NCBI RefSeq assembly: GCF_002257695.2
Contig: NZ_CP155571.1
Length of the DNA stretch: 64,000 nt
Origin: Sporomusa acidovorans
GTDB taxonomy: Bacteria > Bacillota > Negativicutes > Sporomusales > Sporomusaceae
Reading direction: 5' to 3' (one strand)
Part shown: piece by piece, positions 60,736 to 64,000 of the stretch
How positions within the stretch are numbered: position 1 is the stretch's first letter
How the letters are laid out: each line of letters starts with the position of its first letter
Translations under genes and position numbers: made by a program
The notes under the pieces: generated by a model
Databases searched by the model: none
The model's input: only the letters and a program-made list of their open reading frames with translations
Told to the model about the DNA's origin: nothing

Positions 60736-62253
60736 ATGAATGCCATTCACGTAAGCGAACTTGATAATGTTGCAACCGCTTTAGAACTTCTTAAAAAAGG
60801 CGATATTGCGCTTGGCGTAGCCGTTCTTCAGGACATACGCCAAGGCCATAAATTTGCAACTGCGGACATTAAAAAAGGCGAGCCTGTTATTAAATATGCT
60901 TCGCACATCGGTCTTGCAAGCTGTGATATAAAAGCCGGGGAATGGGTGCATGTACATAATATGGAAGGCGAACGCGGCAGAGGTGATACGGACAGTGGTG
61001 TAAGAGACATTAGACAGGATGTTTATTGTAAAACCACTGTTGCTCAAAGTGACAAAACATACAAGCTTATGGGGTACAGACGAAGTGACGGCGGCTTTGG
61101 CTTTAGAAATCACATTCTGGTGATTCCTAGCGTGCATTGTGCCAATAAAGTAGCGGAAAGTATTGCCAATGCCGTAACGTACAGTGACGAAGCAAAAAAT
61201 GATGAAACGAATGTCGTTTACGTTATCCATCAGCACGGCTGCAGCGAGCTAAGCTACGATGTAAGACAAACGCAGGATGTCATCGTTGGAACCGGCGCCA
61301 ACCCGAATGTATACGGTGTTTTGGTGGTAGGTCTTGGCTGTGAAGGTGTACAGGCAAGGGCTGTTGCGGAAGAAATCAGGGAAAGAGCGCCGTATAAGGC
61401 TGTGGAGTACTTTACTATTCAGGAAGCCGGCGGAACCGTGCGGAGTATTGAAAAAGGAGTACAAATAGTTAAAAAAATGCTCGCGGCGGCGCTGAAAGTG
61501 CAGAAAAGCGAAGGATCCTTGGCCGATATAGTGCTTGGCACCGAGTGCGGCGGGAGCGATAGTTTTTCAGGCCTTAGCGCAAACCCAAGCCTTGGCGCAG
61601 CTGCCGATATGATTATCCAGCATGGTGGCAGCGTAATACTGGCTGAAACAACAGAACTTATCGGTGCTGAACATATTCTGGCCAGCAGAGCGATAAATGC
61701 CAGCGTGAAAGATGCAATTCTCAGCACGATTAAGGGCTATGAAGATACCGTAATAAAATCGCATGCCGATATACGCGGTGCCAATCCCAGCCCGGGAAAT
61801 ATTGAAGGTGGCTTGAGTAGTATTGAGGAAAAATCGTTGGGTTGTATTTACAAAGCAGGCAACCAGCCTGTTGTGGCAGTGAAAGAGTACGCTAAAAGGA
61901 TAACCGGTAAGGGGCTGACTTTTATGAACACACCGGGCAATGACATCGAACAGCTAAGCGGCATGGTTGCCGGCGGATGTAATATTTGCGTGTTTACCAC
62001 CGGTCGTGGAACCCCGACCGGAAGCGCTGTTACGCCGACGATAAAGCTGGCGTCAAACTCGGCGGTATTTCAGAGTATGAATGATTCCATAGATTTAAAT
62101 GCTGGCACCGTGATAGAAGGTACCAAGCACATTCAAGAAGTGGGAGAGGAGATCTTGGACTTTATTGTGGCGGTAAGCAATGGGAAACTTACTAAGGCTG
62201 AGATGAACAGACAAAATGATTTTTCCATTTGGCGGCTGGCAACAACTGTTTAA
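60736..62253 (+). CDS. UxaA-family sugar-acid dehydratase (probable L-fuconate dehydratase)
   Basis: UxaA/GarD enzymes remove water from sugar acids such as altronate and galactarate. It has 505 residues from ATG 60736, after GAAGGAGG: an N-terminal SAF domain (DNVATALELLKKGD, GHKFATADIKKGEPVIKYAS) and the UxaA core (MGYRRSDGGFGFRNHI, GLGCEGVQA, LGTECGGSDSFSGLSANPSL). The companions, an L-fucose-dehydrogenase-like SDR and a FucP symporter, suggest L-fuconate as substrate; altronate or another acid is possible. In Campylobacter the equivalent gene is split. Confidence 0.82.
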   Translation: MNAIHVSELDNVATALELLKKGDIALGVAVLQDIRQGHKFATADIKKGEPVIKYASHIGLASCDIKAGEWVHVHNMEGERGRGDTDSGVRDIRQDVYCKTTVAQSDKTYKLMGYRRSDGGFGFRNHILVIPSVHCANKVAESIANAVTYSDEAKNDETNVVYVIHQHGCSELSYDVRQTQDVIVGTGANPNVYGVLVVGLGCEGVQARAVAEEIRERAPYKAVEYFTIQEAGGTVRSIEKGVQIVKKMLAAALKVQKSEGSLADIVLGTECGGSDSFSGLSANPSLGAAADMIIQHGGSVILAETTELIGAEHILASRAINASVKDAILSTIKGYEDTVIKSHADIRGANPSPGNIEGGLSSIEEKSLGCIYKAGNQPVVAVKEYAKRITGKGLTFMNTPGNDIEQLSGMVAGGCNICVFTTGRGTPTGSAVTPTIKLASNSAVFQSMNDSIDLNAGTVIEGTKHIQEVGEEILDFIVAVSNGKLTKAEMNRQNDFSIWRLATTV

Positions 62254-62277
62254 GATTTTAGAAGGAGGTCGAACGAC

Positions 62278-63057
62278 ATGGATTTGCAATTAAAAGAAAA
62301 GGTTGTTTTTGTAACAGGTGGCGGAAAAGGTATAGGAAGCGGTATTACACTTGCTCTGGCCAGAGAAGGGGCGATTCCGATTGTGCTTTCCCGTTCGGCA
62401 ATTTTGCCTGAGTTCAAAGAAAAGCTGGAAGCGCTCACTAAGGATTATGAATTTATTCAGATTGATCTTAACGAAACGGATAAAATTCAACCAATTGTTG
62501 ACGACATGGCAAAACGGAGGGGATCTATTTACGGTATCGTAAATAACGCTGGTGCCAATGACAATAAGGATCTAGAAACAACTTCCTGGCGGGATTTTGA
62601 GAAGAGCCTTCATGAAAATCTGACACATTACTATGCACTTGTTCATGCTGCCGTTCCGTATCTTAAAGACAGCAGAGGGTCCATTTTAAATATTTCTTCC
62701 AAAACAGCTCTTACCGGACAGGGCAAGACCAGCGCCTATGCGGCTGCCAAGGGGGCAATTTTGGCTCTGACCCGCGAGTGGGCAGCTGCTTTAGCCAAGG
62801 ATCATGTAAGAAGCAATGCGATTGTCGTCAGCGAATGCTGGACGCCGCTATACGCAAACTGGATTAAAACCTTTGACGATCCGGAAGCAAGAAAAAAAGT
62901 TATTGCAGATAAAATTCCGTTTGAACATCGTTTTACATCGATTGAAGAGATTGCAGATATGGCAGTCTTCCTGCTTTCCCCGCTTTCATCGCATACCACG
63001 GCTCAGTGGGTATTTGTGGATGGCGGTTATGTTCATCTTGATAGAGCGTTAAGCTAA
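62278..63057 (+). CDS. fucX: SDR oxidoreductase, L-fucose dehydrogenase-like
   Basis: It probably oxidises L-fucose to its lactone with NAD(P). It has 259 residues with the cofactor motif TGGGKGIGSG at 13-22, NNAGAND, catalytic Ser in ISSKTALTGQG and the YAAAK motif. ISSKTALTGQGKTSAY, MTP-like WTPLYANWI and the ending FVDGGYVHLDRAL agree with known L-fucose dehydrogenases as I remember them. AGGAGGTCG precedes the ATG, 24 bases after the dehydratase gene. L-galactose or D-arabinose could be side substrates. Confidence 0.85.
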   Translation: MDLQLKEKVVFVTGGGKGIGSGITLALAREGAIPIVLSRSAILPEFKEKLEALTKDYEFIQIDLNETDKIQPIVDDMAKRRGSIYGIVNNAGANDNKDLETTSWRDFEKSLHENLTHYYALVHAAVPYLKDSRGSILNISSKTALTGQGKTSAYAAAKGAILALTREWAAALAKDHVRSNAIVVSECWTPLYANWIKTFDDPEARKKVIADKIPFEHRFTSIEEIADMAVFLLSPLSSHTTAQWVFVDGGYVHLDRALS

Positions 63058-63074
63058 GTAAGGGAGGGAAAAAA

Positions 63075-64000
63075 ATGGGTGACAATGTTAGTAGTAAAAA
63101 TGTTAAGATAGCTGCTTGTTTGGTTACAGTACTGTTCTTTCTTTGGGGCTTAAGCTATGGTTTGATTGACGTTATGAACAAAAACTTTCAAAACCAGTTA
63201 GGCATTACCAAAGCGACATCCGGTCTGTTGCAGGCAGCTTATTTTGGTGGATATTTTGTCATTGCTACGCCCGCTGCACTGGTAGCGAAACGGTTTGGTT
63301 TTAAAGGCGGAATTATCATGGGACTTTTCCTGTATGCCGTGGGGGCCCTGCTTATCGTTCCGGCAAGCAATGCTCACAGTTTTACTATGTTTTTAGGGGC
63401 ATTTTTTGTGATTGCCTGCGGCCTTGGCAGTTTGGAAACAAATGCCAATCCGTACATTACAAAGCTTGGTCATGATGAAGACGCAGCATTTCGCATCAAT
63501 GTGGCCCAAAGTTTTAACGGTGTTGGCCAGTTTTTGGGGCCAATCATCGGCGGCAGCTTGTTTCTTTCTATCGCCAAGAGTGATGATATCGCCCGGAACA
63601 TGCATAATGTTCAACTGGTTTATGTTGGCATTGCGGCCATTGTTGTATGTATGCTCTTTTTATTCCTTATTACTAAAATGCCGGAGGGAGCGGAAGTTTC
63701 AGACGGCGAAAATTCGGCGGAAGGCAATGGGTCATATAGTCAGCTTTTTAGCTATAAGCATTTTAAACTTGGCGCATTGGCACAGTTTTTATATATCGCT
63801 GCCCAGGTTGGTGCCGGCGCATTTTTCATTAATTACAGTGTTGAGCACTGGCAGGGACTTGCCGATAGCAAAGCTGCTTATTTCTTCGGTATTGCATTAA
63901 TCGCATTCATGGTTGGTAGAATTGTAACGACTCCTTTAATGAAGAAATTCAGTGCCGGTAAAATTCTCGGCGTATATTCCGCAATCAATGTGATACTCAT
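63075..64000 (+). CDS. fucP: FucP-type L-fucose/H+ symporter (3' end cut off)
   Basis: This is an MFS importer; 308 residues are visible and the frame is still open at the window end. It starts at ATG 63075 after AGGGAGGG. FFLWGLSYGLIDVMNKNFQN and the GLGSLETNANPYIT motif match FucP; the acidic residues equivalent to Asp46 and Glu135 of Escherichia coli FucP are Asp32 and Glu121. It is the third gene of the operon; a lactonase, mutarotase or aldolase may lie beyond the edge. Confidence 0.9.
   Translation, partial: MGDNVSSKNVKIAACLVTVLFFLWGLSYGLIDVMNKNFQNQLGITKATSGLLQAAYFGGYFVIATPAALVAKRFGFKGGIIMGLFLYAVGALLIVPASNAHSFTMFLGAFFVIACGLGSLETNANPYITKLGHDEDAAFRINVAQSFNGVGQFLGPIIGGSLFLSIAKSDDIARNMHNVQLVYVGIAAIVVCMLFLFLITKMPEGAEVSDGENSAEGNGSYSQLFSYKHFKLGALAQFLYIAAQVGAGAFFINYSVEHWQGLADSKAAYFFGIALIAFMVGRIVTTPLMKKFSAGKILGVYSAINVIL

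Overview
The window is a Gram-positive-type (Bacillota) chromosome segment. It most likely comes from a spore-forming member of the Negativicutes close to the Sporomusaceae. That placement is an inference from gene order and protein style: rpoC followed by an L7Ae protein and the str, S10, spc and alpha operons, a KOW protein between map and infA, ecfA1A2T-truA-rplM-rpsI, a cwlD amidase typical of spore formers, and a cdaA-cdaR-FAD protein-glmM-glmS cluster. No rRNA or tRNA gene and no CRISPR array was seen.

Bases 1-28478 are housekeeping. The cut rpoC ends in a terminator. A consensus promoter then starts the long run from the L7Ae protein through rpsL, rpsG, fusA, tuf and the S10/spc/alpha genes to rplQ, including secY, adk, map, infA and rpoA. 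The vitamin-uptake ECF module, truA, and rplM-rpsI with its own promoter follow. Several gaps inside the ribosomal run hold degenerate inverted repeats, three of them rich in GTTCG.

Bases 28600-33160 hold a thioesterase, a GT51 peptidoglycan glycosyltransferase on the minus strand, cwlD, and the three-gene AmmeMemoRadiSam module (LigB/MEMO, AMMECR1, radical SAM). Bases 33200-42740 are an arginine cluster, argCJBDF and argGH, plus ilvE. The first part has a promoter overlapped by ArgR-like boxes. The argF-argG gap holds a 118-bp element with terminal inverted repeats. Bases 42950-51260 are the c-di-AMP and amino-sugar cluster cdaA-cdaR-FAD protein-glmM-glmS. An ISAs1-type insertion sequence, with both ends, a 10-bp target duplication and a twice-frameshifted transposase, separates glmM from glmS. 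glmS keeps its own promoter and a recognisable glmS ribozyme.

From 51300 onward the segment is accessory and partly decayed. It holds a nitroreductase tail, an MscS channel, an Eis-like acetyltransferase, and a MarR regulator with a CC...C motif overlapping an arsenite methyltransferase fused to a GNAT domain. Next come an amino-acid permease remnant and a TyrR-like sigma-54 activator. The intergenic region upstream of that activator carries the most unusual signal in the window. It is a promoter followed exactly by about 95 bases that fold into a closed four-way junction ending in a T-run. A divergent hairpin nearby shares its core and its 3' tail.

The right end is a fucose-type sugar locus: an apparently leaderless IclR regulator, a promoter with two GTATATAC direct repeats, a UxaA-family dehydratase, an L-fucose-dehydrogenase-like SDR and a FucP-type symporter cut by the window edge. 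Its gene set matches the Campylobacter jejuni fucose island, so a non-phosphorylating L-fucose pathway is the best guess.
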